Origin: Chimonanthus salicifolius
Taxonomy: Eukaryota; Streptophyta; Magnoliopsida; Laurales; Calycanthaceae
Assembly (NCBI GenBank): GCA_013350335.1
Contig: CM023536.1
Location: 43,160,314 to 43,224,313, forward strand
Length of the DNA stretch: 64,000 bases
Reading direction: 5' to 3'
Part shown: positions 1-12,114 of the stretch, one piece after another
Layout of the letters: each line of letters opens with the position of its first letter
Position numbering within the stretch: the stretch's first letter is position 1
Program-made: the position numbers and the translations under genes
Notes under the pieces: generated by a model
The model's database searches: none
Told to the model about the DNA's origin: nothing
What the model saw: the letters and a program-made list of their open reading frames with translations, nothing else

Positions 1-871
1 AAATAATGGATTAATTGGGGATGTGCTTTCAGTCGACTGAATTACATTTTCAACCGACTGAAACTCTGGATTTTCATGGGATGTGATTTCAGTCGACTGA
101 ATCCTCTGGTTTAGCCGACTGAATTCTTGGCTGATAAATTGTCTGAGATCTAGAACTTTTTAGTCGACTGAATCTTCACTTTCAGTCGACTGAATCGCGA
201 ACGTTCATATTGTTTTAATCATTAAATGCCCTCCCCAACGGCCCTTTCCTTCATTTAATGCTTGGCAATGGTCTTAAACATGATAAACTTATAAAACCAA
301 GCATCAATGCGCATAAGGGGTGTTGACTTACTTGGTATCACAAGGAATTTATTGAAGTCAAATCCTAAGCATACTCTAGCTCAAAAATCCATCTCTTGCA
401 ATCTTACCTTGAGCTATTCCAGTTCAAATCTTTGAGTAACTCTTAGTAAACTTGATTTGTAAATAATTGAGAGTTATTCCTAAGCCTTACATTGTACTCT
501 TCTACATTTCCTTGAGAGGTAAAATTTGTAAAGGGTTGGTGTAACCCTTGTGAAGGAGAAGGGTGTCTTCACCTTCAAATCAGAGAGTGTTTTCTATAAG
601 CATTGTAAAAGGTTTCTTCTCCACCCTTGAAGGAGAAGTTTAGAGTATTCAATCCTCAAGTGGTGTACTTGAGGCGAGGACGTAGGCAAGAACGCCGAAC
701 CTCGTAAAAATCTCGGGTTCAATCTCTCCATCTCTTCTCTTCTCCTCTTTTATATTATGCCATTTATTTATTACTTATTTGCATCTTATTTTTCTAAATT
801 GTGTAATTAAAGAAAACCCAAAAAGTTTGCATTGACCCAATTCACCCCCCTTCTCGGGTCAATTTCTAACA
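1..871 (+). mobile_element. Ty1/copia-type LTR, 5' end outside the window
   Basis: This is the 3' part of a long terminal repeat. Its right edge is fixed by the LTR-like end TTCTAACA at 864-871, followed at once by a tRNA-Met-type primer site (TTGGTATCAGA, from 873) and then a gag start codon at 921. The first 200 bases carry at least five copies of the palindromic word CAGTCGACTGA or half of it (AACCGACTGA), for example near 31, 91, 161 and 182. The stretch 500-720 is typical R/U5-like sequence with repeated AAGGAGAAG. The left edge and TSD are not visible, so I cannot tell whether the element was complete. Decay is seen only in the adjoining gag. Confidence 0.75.
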
Positions 872-920
872 ATTGGTATCAGATTCTCTGAATTACTTAA
901 CCGTTTGAGAAATAAATCGA

Positions 921-1150
921 ATGGCAAACTTTGGGGAATCTTCTTATGGTAAGGGTTGTTCAATTAATAAACCTCCATTGTTCAATGGAAGTGACTACAA
1001 TTTCTGAAAAACTAGGATGCAAATTTTCTTACAATCAATGGACCATCACATATGGGAAGCTATTGAATATGGGCCCTTTGTTCCAAAAGGACTAGTTGAC
1101 CTTGCTCCCAAACCTAAAGAGATTTGGGATGAGAATGTGATGGTCATAGG
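921..1150 (+). pseudogene. copia gag N-terminus, truncated and with a nonsense codon
   Basis: Starting at ATG 921 the reading frame gives MANFGESSYGKGC and then PPLFNGSDYNF. The last motif is the usual copia gag opening, in which the family has FNG-x-(N/D)Y-x-x-W. The expected tryptophan is TGA here (1005-1007). The frame then continues with RMQIFLQSMD and WEAIEYGPFVP, both typical of the UBN2/DUF4219 gag region, up to about 1150, where similarity stops. Nothing of protease, integrase or reverse transcriptase follows. It is a dead remnant of about 75 codons. The gag identification is from motif recognition. Confidence 0.75.
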
Positions 1151-1407
1151 TTTAAAAATGTCACTGTTATAAAACACATGCACACCCAAATAAACAAATT
1201 CTTATTAATAAAAATCTTGAAACCCTACACAACCTTTCCATCTAGTCTCTACTAATTAGGGGACTGATGTTTTTCCAGTCTGATTGCGACCTCCGACATT
1301 AAGGAGCTAGCCCAACCAGTTGAACTTTGACATAGTCTTGGTCAACAATTTTCCATGTTTCAAATTTAATAAAAGAGAAATGATGTAACTCAGCAAATTG
1401 TTTCAAC

Positions 1408-2356
1408 CAAGGTTGTCGAAATCGCACGATTCGAGAGTCAAATCGGGGGGTTATACGGCTCGAGTCGCATCAGATATCAAATGCCCTTAAAAAATCGTAC
1501 GATTTTTAATGAATCGTGAATTGCACGATTCGAATCGTGCGAATCATAGACTTGGACGATACGTATGGGAGGAGAGGAAGAGCAAAAGACAATTTTTTTA
1601 GGAAAAAATAAAGAATTTTTGGAAAAATAAAGTCTAACTTTTTGCATGATACCTATTTAAGTATACATCTTCTATCGAGTTTGCATAGAAAGTAAGAAAG
1701 ACTCTTCACCATTCTTATTTATGATATGCATGTTGAGAATATAAGCGCACAAAACACGGAATGGAAAAAACAAAACCAATAAATATTTGATAATTAGGCT
1801 TCACAAACCTAATATCGCAAGACCTATGTATATGAAATAAATGTGATGTAGTTAAGTTGCAAGCCCTCCGGCGAGGGGACCTGTTACATCTTTTCTTCCA
1901 CTGTTCTGTTTGATTGTTTTCATTTTTTCTATTTCTTTTCTTCCATTGTTCTGTTCTTTTCGTTATTTCTATGTTATCATTTGTATGACTTATATAATGC
2001 TATGTATGTAATAAATTTCATGAAATAATAATAGAATTAAGTTTCCAGGTCAACAATTTCCCTTCCACAGTCATACAGTATATTGTTATACACCATATAG
2101 TATACTGTTATATTATATAATTTATGGTGTACAATATACTGTATTTTGGAATATAAAAACTTGACTTCTAATGTATTTTGATTTAATTTTGAATTGGTAC
2201 ATTTTGTCATATATTCATGTGTTTGCAAATTTACTTATATATTATGAGCAGTTGAACAAAACATTATGAATCTTACGCTTCTACGATTTATGATTCACGA
2301 TTCACGGTTCACAACCCTAGACCGATTCATAATTCGATTCGATTTTGACAACTTTG
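1408..2356. mobile_element. hAT-like non-autonomous DNA transposon, 949 bp
   Basis: The ends are inverted repeats: CAAGGTTGTCGAAATCG at 1408 and, reading in from 2356 on the minus strand, CAAAGTTGTCAAAATCG, with two mismatches in 17. The flanks are an exact 8-bp target duplication, GTTTCAAC, at 1400-1407 and 2357-2364. An 8-bp duplication points to the hAT superfamily. The subterminal part is full of ACGATTCG/CGAATCGT words, including a palindrome around 1520-1545. No transposase frame is present, so it would depend on an autonomous relative. It probably sits inside an intron of SDHAF2, whose recognisable exons begin at 3199. Confidence 0.85.
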
Positions 2357-2364
2357 GTTTCAAC

Positions 2365-3198
2365 ATAGTCCAATCCATTTTGTAAAGTTATTTTTGTTGC
2401 AGGTGGATGGACGACTAAGAAATGCTTTGTGTAGATTTATATGGCTTAGAAATCATCTTTGATGATCTCATCATTTTTGTCCAACTGTTAATTTTTCTTG
2501 TTCTTGATTTAAATGATTACATCTGTCGATCAAACTAAGATTCAAACCACATGCAACAGGTACTTATGCTGCCTAAATCCCAACTGTGCTTCATCCATGT
2601 TTTTGGGCTGAAATGGTGCCAGAGCATCAGTTTTGATTTCAATTGTAGAAAAAATAGTTAAACATGATGAATCAACCATTTAGTTTGTTATTATTATTTT
2701 GAAGGATGAACTTATGCATGTCAATTAGTTTCTTAACTTGGAAATAAACCCTACCAAACTACCAATGACATGGAAGGTGGAGAGATTTTCTGATGAAGAG
2801 AAAATCAGGACTATAAATATGTATTTGGTCCTTTTGGTCCTTTTCTGAAAGCAGAAAAAAACATGTTACTGGTTTTTGTAGGAAATCACATTTCACATGT
2901 ATGCATTTATAGCAACTCTTTGGGCATTTAGAACTTGGAGAAAATTAAAAAAATATTGGAGAATAATAAAGTTTTCTATCTTTTAAAGTGAATAAAAGGT
3001 TTTTGTTATAGGTTACTAGAATATATTACCTCATCTCTTATCATTAATGGAGAGAATTACATTTTCTTTTTGGGAAGTGTCACTTGAATCATTAATTGAA
3101 AAGGATTTTTTTCTTGTTGGGTAATTTCTTGCACTAGAAATGCTTCATCAATTTTATATGTATATTAAATTATAATAACCTTCCATATGATTCAACAG
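2365..3198. other. presumed SDHAF2 intron sequence
   Basis: This is AT-rich sequence between the hAT-like insertion and the first recognisable SDHAF2 exon. It ends in a normal acceptor, TTCAACAG, at 3191-3198. I looked in all frames from 1 to 3198 for the preceding exon of the gene (the part with the conserved RG and LELD-type motifs) and found none. The upstream exons therefore lie outside the window, or have been lost. No other gene is visible here. Confidence 0.5.
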
Positions 3199-3870
3199 GA
3201 AAACCCTGATTTATGGAAGTGGCTCACAGGCCAGGAGCAACCACCAGAGGCTGTGAATTGCAACCCAGTAAGTTCAAATACCGGAGGGCAGCTTGCCTTC
3301 TTCTTCATCATGCCATATAGGGTTTAGATTTTTGATGGATTTCAATTCAATGGTGAGATCAACCTCGTGATAGCTTCAAACTAGATAGGATGGAATTCAT
3401 GGGGGAGTAGAAGTGTGTCCTTTTGGGGAGGAGGGGGAAAGGGGTGGGATTTAATGGACAGCTCATGGAAAAATGTGTGTGCATGTGTATTATACACACA
3501 TGTTATGGGTCCATCAGACTTTATGCAGGTGTTTTCTGCTTTTTTTGCAAGGTTAGGGAGGCCGGAAAAGAGTTTTGGGGGGGTGGGTTTCTGCTGTTTG
3601 TGCCAAGGTTGCGTGCACAAATATAGTATGGTTCAATTGAACTTTATACAGGTGTTTTCTGCTGTTTATGCCAAATTATGTGTCTGTGTTATAACTTATG
3701 TAATGGTTCCATTGAACTTTATGCAGGTGTTTTCTGCTGTTCGTGCCAAGGTTATTGGCAATCTCAACAGCCATGCTGCTCCCGAGACTAGAGCAACACC
3801 TGGGCAGCCATGGGTAAGAGGATGGGATGATAAGAGAGGACTCAACGGGCCAAGATTTGGGAACCAGTGA
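3199..3870 (+). CDS. SDHAF2: Succinate dehydrogenase assembly factor 2, mitochondrial (last two exons)
   Basis: SDHAF2 (Sdh5/SdhE family, PF03937) acts in the mitochondrial matrix and helps insert FAD into the flavoprotein subunit of succinate dehydrogenase. Two coding exons are seen. Exon 3199-3267 (23 codons) encodes ENPDLWKWLTGQEQPPEAV, the signature of the plant protein. It is bounded by CAG and GTAAGT. Exon 3727-3870 begins after TTTATGCAG and encodes VFSAVRAKVIGNLNSHAAPE, then a GQPWVRGWDD segment, ending PRFGNQ and TGA. Both junctions are phase 0. The earlier exons, with the transit peptide and catalytic RG motif, are not in the window. The intron (3268-3726) contains duplicated acceptor regions that stay in frame with the last exon, described separately. 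A possible poly(A) signal, AATAAA, lies at 4101-4106. The identity is firm from these conserved C-terminal motifs. Whether the whole gene is intact cannot be judged. Confidence 0.88.
3503..3760 (+). repeat. tandemly duplicated intron 3'-end/exon-start of SDHAF2
   Basis: The block ACTTTATGCAGGTGTTTTCT and the bases after it occur three times, with AG acceptors at 3527-3528, 3650-3651 and 3725-3726. A fourth, partial copy (TTTCTGCTGTTTGTGCCAAGG) lies at 3587-3607. The third copy is the one joined to the conserved coding end. All three acceptors are in the same frame: from 3529 or 3652 the reading runs without a stop into the last exon, which would add 66 or 25 codons respectively. The copies differ by a few bases, so the duplication is not recent. 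Confidence 0.85.
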
Positions 3871-6584
3871 CAACTACTAGTGTAAAATACAAAGGTTAGA
3901 AAGGTGTGATTATGTTTAAATAATTCACATGTGAGGTAAAGGGGCTGAGTGGACTCACTTAGATTGACAAAGGTTGTGAGATCCACGAGTGGTAAATATG
4001 TTCCTATACTTGTCTTGACTGCCTATACTACCTGTCTACATGTGCGCAGCTCCCTTTTGCTATTTCCACTGGTAATTTACTGGGAGTTATATAAAGGACG
4101 AATAAAATGGTGTTGTGCTTAAATTGGTATACTATGTTCTAGTGGAAATACAACCATATATATTTTTCCACATTCCTTTCTGAATAATTGTATTGAAACC
4201 ACTCCCGAGTCTTGATTACAGACGAGTACTTTATATTTCGATCAATTTATTAGTTGAACAAAAGAGTGTACTATTATTAGTAAGCTATTTTCTAGGCACT
4301 TGTTTTCATCGATAGCAGCAGTAGTAGGGTGGTAAAAACAGTAAATCATCTTTTCATTCACTCCAAGTTTGTTGGTTTTTGGTGCGGTGCTTGGAGTGGA
4401 ATCCAATTTATCTTGTAATACCATTTCTTAATTCCAAATGCTATGGGAAGTAATCAGGGACGGATTTCAATAGATGTCGTATGTTTTTTTATTAACTTCA
4501 TTTCAGTGGTGGGTCTAAGCTGATATCTCGGACGAAGTCTTATCATCCTCTTTGATTGTGCTCCTCTGGTCCAAAAATGTTGTATCTAAAAGAGAATGTC
4601 CCTAGCTCCCAAAAGGAAAGTAGTACCTTTCTCAATGGTAGAAATGGGCTCTATATTAATTTGAGGTTCTAGATCCATGGACATGTGGAGGAATGAGTAG
4701 CTGGATATGCAGACATTTAGTCTTCTTATGATTGGATAGTATATAGAATATTCTTGTCATTTTTCTCCAAAAATACCTATTAACGAACTCTGATAAGTGT
4801 CCTTTCTATATTCTTCTATTCTTTCAAGGTTCCATTGATGGTTTTTTTCTTGATCAAGTAGTAAGATTTTTCCTCGAAGCCATCTCTTTGTAGCAATATC
4901 CCCCTGTGTATCGTCCTCTAAAGCTTTTTCCTCAAGTAGACTTTGAGTTTCTTAAACATTACCTTCCCTATGAACCTTCCTCTAACTTCATTACTTGACT
5001 ATTCTTTCCATCTTCACTGTCTTTATACAATATAAACATGTGACATAGTTGGCTTAAGTTAAATTACAATAAGAAAAAAAAAACTATTTACAACATAAAA
5101 TTTCAAATCGAGATCAAAGATAGACTTAAGGAACCATTCCTTCATTCACTAAAACAATCTCTCCTCTATTACATGAAAAATTACAAATGGACAAAATGTG
5201 AAATGTTGACAATTATTGATTTTGCTATTTAATAATATCTACAAGGATAGGTCAGTTGACATTGCTAATTTAAGATTATCTGATAATGATAGTTTTAAAT
5301 AGGGTTGGGGCCAGAGAGCAATGAGAGCCACCTCTAACATTTTTTTCTTTCATCTTTTTGTCTTGTCTTTGAGAAATGATAAAATCCTCATTACATTCGC
5401 ATGATTGAAATGACTTTAGAAGTTAGAAGTGTTCTAATGAACGGTGGAATTAAACAATAGGATAAGCATTCTTAACTTACAAACTTAACAGTTTTGAATT
5501 AGAGAAAGGGAATTGATTTGGGGCACTAATATTTTTATTAAAATAAATTATTGGAACTATTTTTCTCTATTATATCACAACATGTTGGAAAAATGGAAAA
5601 GTAACATAAGAATATGGTATCATGTTTTCAAATGCCCTACGTTCCAACGTAGGTATGTACCTAATTTTCTTTCCTTTTGACATCCTAGAACTTCAAGAAC
5701 CTTACATCTTTTTTAGTACGAATGCATTGGATAAAACTTTGGATCTAGTGGCCTTCCACAAATGATGGACATCAAATTATTACGGGATTTAAATAGGTAT
5801 GTACTATTGTACCAGTCTCAATTAATGTTAATGAAATTATTAAAAAATACCATTGAAGCCATAATAATTGATAATAATAAGAATTCTGTAAAAACTAAAA
5901 TCTTGAAAAGTACAAATTTTTTTAAAAATATTATAGAAAAAATATCAAAAATATTATGCTACAATTTTTTAACAGGCTATGAAAAAGGTGAGGTCTGCTC
6001 TCATCAAATAAGATAGAGATTGTGAAATCCTACAATGTATAGAATGGACAAAAGCCACCCTTCATGTCATTTATAACTTTTATTTTAGACTTTTAAAAAT
6101 TTCAGTCTTAATATTCATACTTCTTATGAAGTGTTCTTAGATGATTACTTGTCTAAAAGATAAAAAGAATGGATTAATAAGAGAATTATTAGAGATCCGT
6201 AGATAATGAGGATAGATGATCTGTTCTTTTGTCAATTAGTTATTATCTAATTTTTTTTATTAACGTGTGGGAAACTCAGACACAGTTGTAAAAATCTTAA
6301 AAATGATTTATTGACCTCAAATGACTGGAATTTTGGATTAATGAGGATAAATGGTTTAATCCATCTTAATTGTTTACAAAATCGATTTGTACTGACTTTA
6401 AATTTCTATAACTAAAAATTTTATAGCATTTAATATGAGTAAAATACAGCTTTTCTATAACTATAATTGGGTAGCATTTAATATGAAAAACATTCACTGC
6501 TAGGGACAGAAGCAATGCATTTTCAATCAAAGAAATACTAAATGTCTCAACAGTCAAAATTCATTTAAAAGATTCCATCCTAAA
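3871..6584. other. SDHAF2 3' flank and intergenic sequence
   Basis: The first few hundred bases are the expected 3' untranslated region of SDHAF2, with an AATAAA at 4101-4106. After that the sequence is AT-rich, with no frame that resembles a protein I know, no tRNA fold and no clear repeat termini. Small open frames here (for example 5762-6016 +) are low-complexity Asn/Lys/Ile translations of AT-rich DNA. Confidence 0.5.
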
Positions 6585-6593
6585 TAGATAAAA

Positions 6594-8147
6594 GGGAGCA
6601 GTTACACACACCCGAAAATCCTGCCTCTACACACCCGAATTTGAAATTTCATGGCAAATTACCATTTTACCCCCGCATTTCCATTCATTCGAATGAATGC
6701 CCATGTGTTATTTCAATTCATTCGAATGAATTCTCATGTGTAATTTCAATTCATTCGAATGAATGGGCTGAACAGTAACGCGGAATATTGTTCAGCCCAT
6801 TTGAATGAATTTAAGACTTCAAGCATTCATTCAAATGAAAAAAATTTCATTTCTACAGATTACAATTATTTAAATAATAAAATTTATTTTAAAGTAAAGT
6901 TATTTTTTTAACAGTGTGTATTTTGAAAATTTCTCAAATTAAATAACCCGACTAATTACGATAATCCAATAAAAATACTTTAAAACTTCAAGGTCTTTTG
7001 ACACTCCTAAATATTTAAAACACAATATTTTACAAATAAGGGTATCTCTATGGTGTGCCGAAAACACATTTAGGAGTGTCAAAAGACCTTCATGTCTTAA
7101 AGTATTTTTATCACGTTATCGTAATTAGTCCAGATATTCAATTTGAGAAATTTTGAAAATACACAGTACTTAAAAAATAATGTGTATAGTGCATTAAATA
7201 ATAAAATCTCCTTTAAAACTTTAAAGTTATTTTTTAAGCACTGTGTATTTTCAAAATTTCTCAAATTGAATATCCGGACTAATTACGATAACCTGATAAA
7301 AATACTTTTAGACTTTAAGGTCTTTTGACACTCCTAAATATTTAAAACACAGTATTTTACAAATAAAGGTATCCCTAGGTGTGTCGAAAACATATTTAGG
7401 AGTGTTAAAAGACCTTAAAGTCTTAAAATATTTTTATCAGATTATCGTAATTAGTTCGGATATTCAATTAGAGAAATTTTGGAAATACAGAGTGCTTAAA
7501 AAATAACTTTAAAGTTTTAAAGGAGATTTTATTATTTAACACACTATGCACATTATTTTTTAAGTACTGTGTATTTTCAAATTTTCTCAAATTGAATATC
7601 CGGACTAATTGCGATAATGTGATAAAAATACTTTAAGACTTGAAGGTCTTTTGACACTCCTAAATGTATTTTCAGTACACCCTAGGGATACCCTTATTTG
7701 TAAAATACTGTGTTTTAAATATTTAGGAGTGTCAAAAGATCTTGAAGTCTTAAAGTATTTTTATTGAATTATCGTAATTAGTCAGGATATTTAATTTGAG
7801 AAATTTTCAAAATACACACGGCTTAAAAAAAAACTTTAAAGTTTTAAAATAAATTTTATTATTTAAATAACTGTAATATGTAACAATCATTTGAATGGCT
7901 CATTATAGTTGAATTTTTTTTCAAATGAGCTTCATTATAGTTGAAATTTTTTTCATTCTAATGAATGTTTGAAGTCTTAAATTCATTTGAATGAATGTCC
8001 ATGTGTTATTTCAATTCATTTGAATGCCAAAATGAACTGGGCACTCATTCGAATGAATGGAAATGCAGGAGTAAAATGGTAATTTGTCACGAAATTTCAA
8101 ATTCGAGTGTGTAGAGGCAGGATTTCTGGATATGTGTAAGTGCTCTC
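6594..8147. mobile_element. MULE-like non-autonomous DNA transposon, 1554 bp, with fold-back centre
   Basis: The terminal inverted repeats are about 105 bp. The left starts GGGAGCAGTTACACA and the right, on the minus strand, GAGAGCACTTACACA. Both continue through CCTGCCTCTACACAC and AAATTACCATTTTAC to ATTCATTCGAATGAATG words. A 9-bp duplication, TAGATAAAA, flanks it exactly (6585-6593 and 8148-8156). Long terminal repeats, a G start and a 9-bp duplication fit Mutator-like elements. The centre holds six copies of a block containing GGTCTTTTGACACTCCTAAA, alternating in orientation (near 6992 +, 7071 -, 7319 +, 7399 -, 7646 +, 7721 -), so the whole centre can fold back on itself. A related segment lies in the solo LTR at about 29390-29600. 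There is no transposase frame. Confidence 0.85.
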
Positions 8148-8156
8148 TAGATAAAA

Positions 8157-10460
8157 AGGTCACTAAGGCCACAATTTTGTTTAGACCACTGTGGGATTAT
8201 GGCTTAAGCCATGACACTCTTGTCCAATGCAAGTAGGGTTTAATCGGGACAGATTTGAAAGAACCCGCCGCATCAAGAAAGTGAAGATCTTATGTTTTTT
8301 AAAGAGTCACTCTTCGTTAAACTTAATTTATTACTAGATTCAATGAAATATTTTATACTTTAATGACAAATAAAAATTTATTTTAGAATTTATTTTAATA
8401 TTAATATTGATATGAAAATAAAATAAAATAAATATTTTATTTGTTATGACTAATTCTCTCTAAAATATATTCTATTTTAAATTATTAAAGAAAATTTGCT
8501 AAGTACATTAAAACAAGTACAGCAGGAACAGCACAGAATCGGTGTTGGTAAATATTTGTATTTATATACTGGTATCTTGAACTTGTCTTTCTTAGGGTAA
8601 TTTCGGATTTTTCACTACTGTAATACAAAATATTTTTACTAATAATATAAAACTTGAAGATATAAAAGTGGTTGTAATATAACTCTGAGTATTTCTGTTT
8701 ATAACGTGAGTGCTTAGGGTTTAAATTTCAACAACAATGATTTATTCTCTTATTTTTTATATTTTTTGACAAATTTGAATTGTTAATCTATTTTTATGCT
8801 TTTTTTTATAATATTTATTTATTTATAATCATTTTTATATAAATAATAATAATAATAATATGTCAATTGTTTGACACTTACTAAATAAAGTTGATTATTC
8901 TTTTTATATTTTTAGCAATTTCTTGAATAAACTTATTTTATTGTTTTGAATATAAAAAAAAAATCACAATGGTTTAATAAATATAACATTATATGTTCAG
9001 GAAATGTCTAATTCCAAGCATTTCCAATTAATAAATTTCAAGTATTTCTAATGTCCAAAAATTAATTTCAATAAACTTCACAATTAATTTCATTTAAACT
9101 AAAAAATATTTTTAATTAAACAAAGATTAAACTTAAATATCACTTCAAATTAAAAAAACTACAGTTAACATGAAAAATAATTTCTACACTACATTAACTC
9201 CTAAAACAACAAATAAGTCATAATCAATTTCTTAAAAAATTAATAATGGTGCATGAAAATTCGGTTTAAATAAATATAATTATAAGTATATCAAATATAT
9301 TTATAAAGTTAATAAGTCTCAAGAAGGGTTTTACTAAAAATTCAGAAAAAAAAAAACTTACAATAGTAATACAACTAACCAATATTATCACATCCGACTT
9401 GACCCACGGGTCAACCGTAACCCGACTGAAACACGGGTTGAGTCATTTAAAAACACTTTTAAATTAAAAACCCTCTACGGTCAACCCAGTTTATTTAATA
9501 AAATGGTGACCTGTAAAAATCCTTGTTTTTATAAATGAAGAAAATAAAGATGAAAATGTTATTTTTTTGAAAATATTATTTTTGTATTATTAATTTTTTA
9601 TATTTATAATTGTGTTTGTAAGATAAAATATTTTTTATAAAATATAACTTTAATTAATAATTTAATATTATATTAATAATACAAATTTAACCAGATTTAA
9701 CTACAGAGACCGGATTTTAAAACATTGCAACTGAGAATGAACCAAGATTATGAAATGTTCAAATTGGTCGAATATCGTGTATTCTTAAATAAAATAAAAA
9801 AAATTGGCAAATTCTTTTGGAGGGAGAACTTTATGTATGGATAAGTTTTTATAACTCAAACGGGCCCACAGTATTTCAAAAATATTAAAAACATCTACCC
9901 TCAACTGAAAAGCTGAACAACAACTGAAAAGTAGTCCTGACAAAAAAAAAAAACTGGAATTTCACATGATGCGCGTGCATTGGAAGATGCGTGCCTGGAA
10001 CTCTGGATTCCGTGCGCCCACGACTTTTGCGTGTGACTCGGCCGATTTAATCCACGTTGCCACGGCTGAGAAGGCGGACCATAACGCCGTTACCATGTAC
10101 AGACCGATGAGGGCGTTATTTTACTACGTAGATCTTTTCACAACTTTATTAAACTTTCTTTTTTCTTAATAATATTTTGATATTTTAAATTCAACCACCA
10201 TATTTCTTAATATATATAAAAAGAAATATTTAATATTTCTATTACAACTCATCTTATACAATTAGTTATAGTGTCTCTTATCTCATCTCATTTATACCCA
10301 AGTCTTTGTTTTATATATGAAAGTCAAGGATTATTAGAAAACATGAAATATTAACGTATTTTAAATAAAGATAAATTATCTTGTGTTGCTATCTTCATTG
10401 GCAAATATGACAATAAATAACAACATTTAATATAGGCTGGACATATAGATACCACACTTT
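8157..10460. other. AT-rich intergenic region without recognisable genes
   Basis: Long A/T runs dominate, with a short (AAT)n run near 8846-8861. At 9405-9485 there is a small patch of TGACCC/GGGTCA words (CACGGGTCAACC, CACGGGTTGAG). At 9965-10125 the base composition rises sharply in G+C and an open frame of 67 codons (9966-10169 +) crosses it. Its translation matches nothing I recognise. No transposon termini could be paired. Confidence 0.45.
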
Positions 10461-11208
10461 TCTATTATTAGACAACGATTTTTGAATTTTGGAGTAAAAT
10501 TACCATTTTGCTCTTCCGTGTTTTGATAACCTGACCGAACCTCCAAATGAAAGAACCAATCGAATGATTTAAGGAATCGTCCAATCGAACCTCCAAATGG
10601 AAGAATTGATCGAACAATTCCAGGAATCGTCCGAACGAATGTTTTGGAGAGGGATTTTCAAAATAGTCATTTTCTCGACCGATTTTTATAAACATAGTAT
10701 CAAAATTCATCTACTTTGAATTTTATGAACTCTAGGACTGATTTTAAGTGAAAAGGGTATAGTTTTGGACTTCAAAAATCGTATCCAAATAATTAAGGAA
10801 AAATGACCTTCCCTCTTAATTCTTGGGGTACGATTTTTGAAGGGCCAGCCATACAGACACTCGGTTTTTCTCTTTCTACACACCCTTTTTCAAAATTTTG
10901 AGTGAAATTACCGTTTTCCCCCTCCACTTAATTCTTCTGCATCCGCCGAATGTACTGCCGAACGAATTTTTCGTTCGAATGTGGGATCAACCGAATGCGC
11001 AGAAGAGAAGAGAGGGAAAAAAATTGGTTGGCCCGACCGTTGACCGAAACCCAAGGTCTTCCTTAGCCATAGATAGGTGGGCCAGGGGCGACCACGGTGA
11101 TGTCGATCCTAGGGCAGAAGTGTAGGATCCACTTCGATCTAAGAAAAAACCCCACAAAATTGGGTTTCGATTGCCCAAAGCAGCAACAGAAGAAACTGGC
11201 CGGAGGAG
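10461..11208. other. repeat-rich segment left of the composite LTR element
   Basis: Two blocks resemble each other directly: about 10478-10520 (TTTTTGAATTTTGGAGTAAA then TTACCATTTT) and about 10885-10925 (CAAAATTTTGAGTGAAATTA then CCGTTTTCCC). Between them, GAATCGTCC and ATCGAACCTCCAAATG are each repeated (10530-10640). Bases 10700-10830 share wording with 16130-16255 on the far side of the composite element (CATCTACT, AACTCTAGGACTG). These look like remains of dispersed repeats, but I could not find a duplication pair to define an element. Confidence 0.4.
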
Positions 11209-11213
11209 GTGAG

Positions 11214-12114
11214 TGATGCAGGCATATGTGGACGTAATCAAAATTTTAATTTTGACTTGACGGGTACGTTAGCAATTTAGCAAGTTCGGTGCCTGAGTTG
11301 AGAATTTTATTTTTGACCCCGGCAGGTGCATGAGCAGCTTGGGTCATTCCAAGCCCAAACATGGCAGGCCCCATGGCCCTGGAAGATGTACACGCTGGAG
11401 ACATATGCTTGCAGCTGACTCATCTTGAGTCAGGATAGTGTTTCGGTGGAGATATTCTATTAGGATAGAATTAGTTTATTTAAAACTATATGTAGTAGTT
11501 TTCTATTTACATGAGTCTCCTAGTTTAAGTAATTTAGTTAATTTAGGAGTTGTGTTTTAATTAGAAAATTGTTATTTGAATTCAAAGGAAGGGTCGGCTT
11601 TCATGTTTCAGTCAATAGTTGTTTTTTTCTTATTTAAAGCCAGTGTAATCGGTAGATTGGGGAGGATTTTTGCATATCAATAGAAATTTTATTAATTCAT
11701 ATCATTGTGGAAGATGTTATTCTCTTCAATAATTTTTCGTTGAAGGATGTAGCAACCCCAAGTTGCAGTGAAGTCTGATGTGGGTTTGTGAACCCAAGTT
11801 GCAGTACGGCCAACAAGTTGCTAGCAGATCCTGACAAGGTCAGGGACAAGAGAGGCTGATCTAAGTCACTCTTCAAAAGGAATAGATTTGAATTTTATTT
11901 ATTCTCAAGTTTGAGACTACATCAAGCAAGGCTTGAAGGAAAACCCCACCGAGTCAAGGGTTGGGTGGAGTTGATCGATTCCTCTCTATTATTGGCACAA
12001 CGGTTAGTGTTAAATCGCGTGGGATCTTAATTTACACATTCAAGATATTGAGTTGTGTCAGTGCTTTTGCTCAAACGATTGAGTAGGGTGTCTTATCCTA
12101 TCCAGCCTACATCA
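11214..12114 (+). repeat. LTR1 of the composite element (901 bp)
   Basis: It begins TGATGCAGGCATATG and ends CAGCCTACATCA. It matches LTR2 nearly base for base, apart from small indels such as an extra segment after AGTCACTCTTCA in LTR2. The primer site TGGTTATCAGAGC follows at 12118-12130, which marks this copy as a 5' LTR. Confidence 0.85.

Noticed and set aside
1..3198. Upstream SDHAF2 exons
   Set aside because: No frame gave the conserved central part of the protein; only transposon and AT-rich sequence was seen.
3415..3870. Open frame of 151 codons ending in the SDHAF2 C-terminus
   Set aside because: Only the last 47 codons (from 3727) are conserved. The front part translates intron sequence with a G-rich patch and duplicated acceptors, so it is not a separate gene.
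9966..10169. A 67-codon frame in a G/C-richer island
   Set aside because: No motif, no splice context and no similarity that I recognise; left as unexplained composition.
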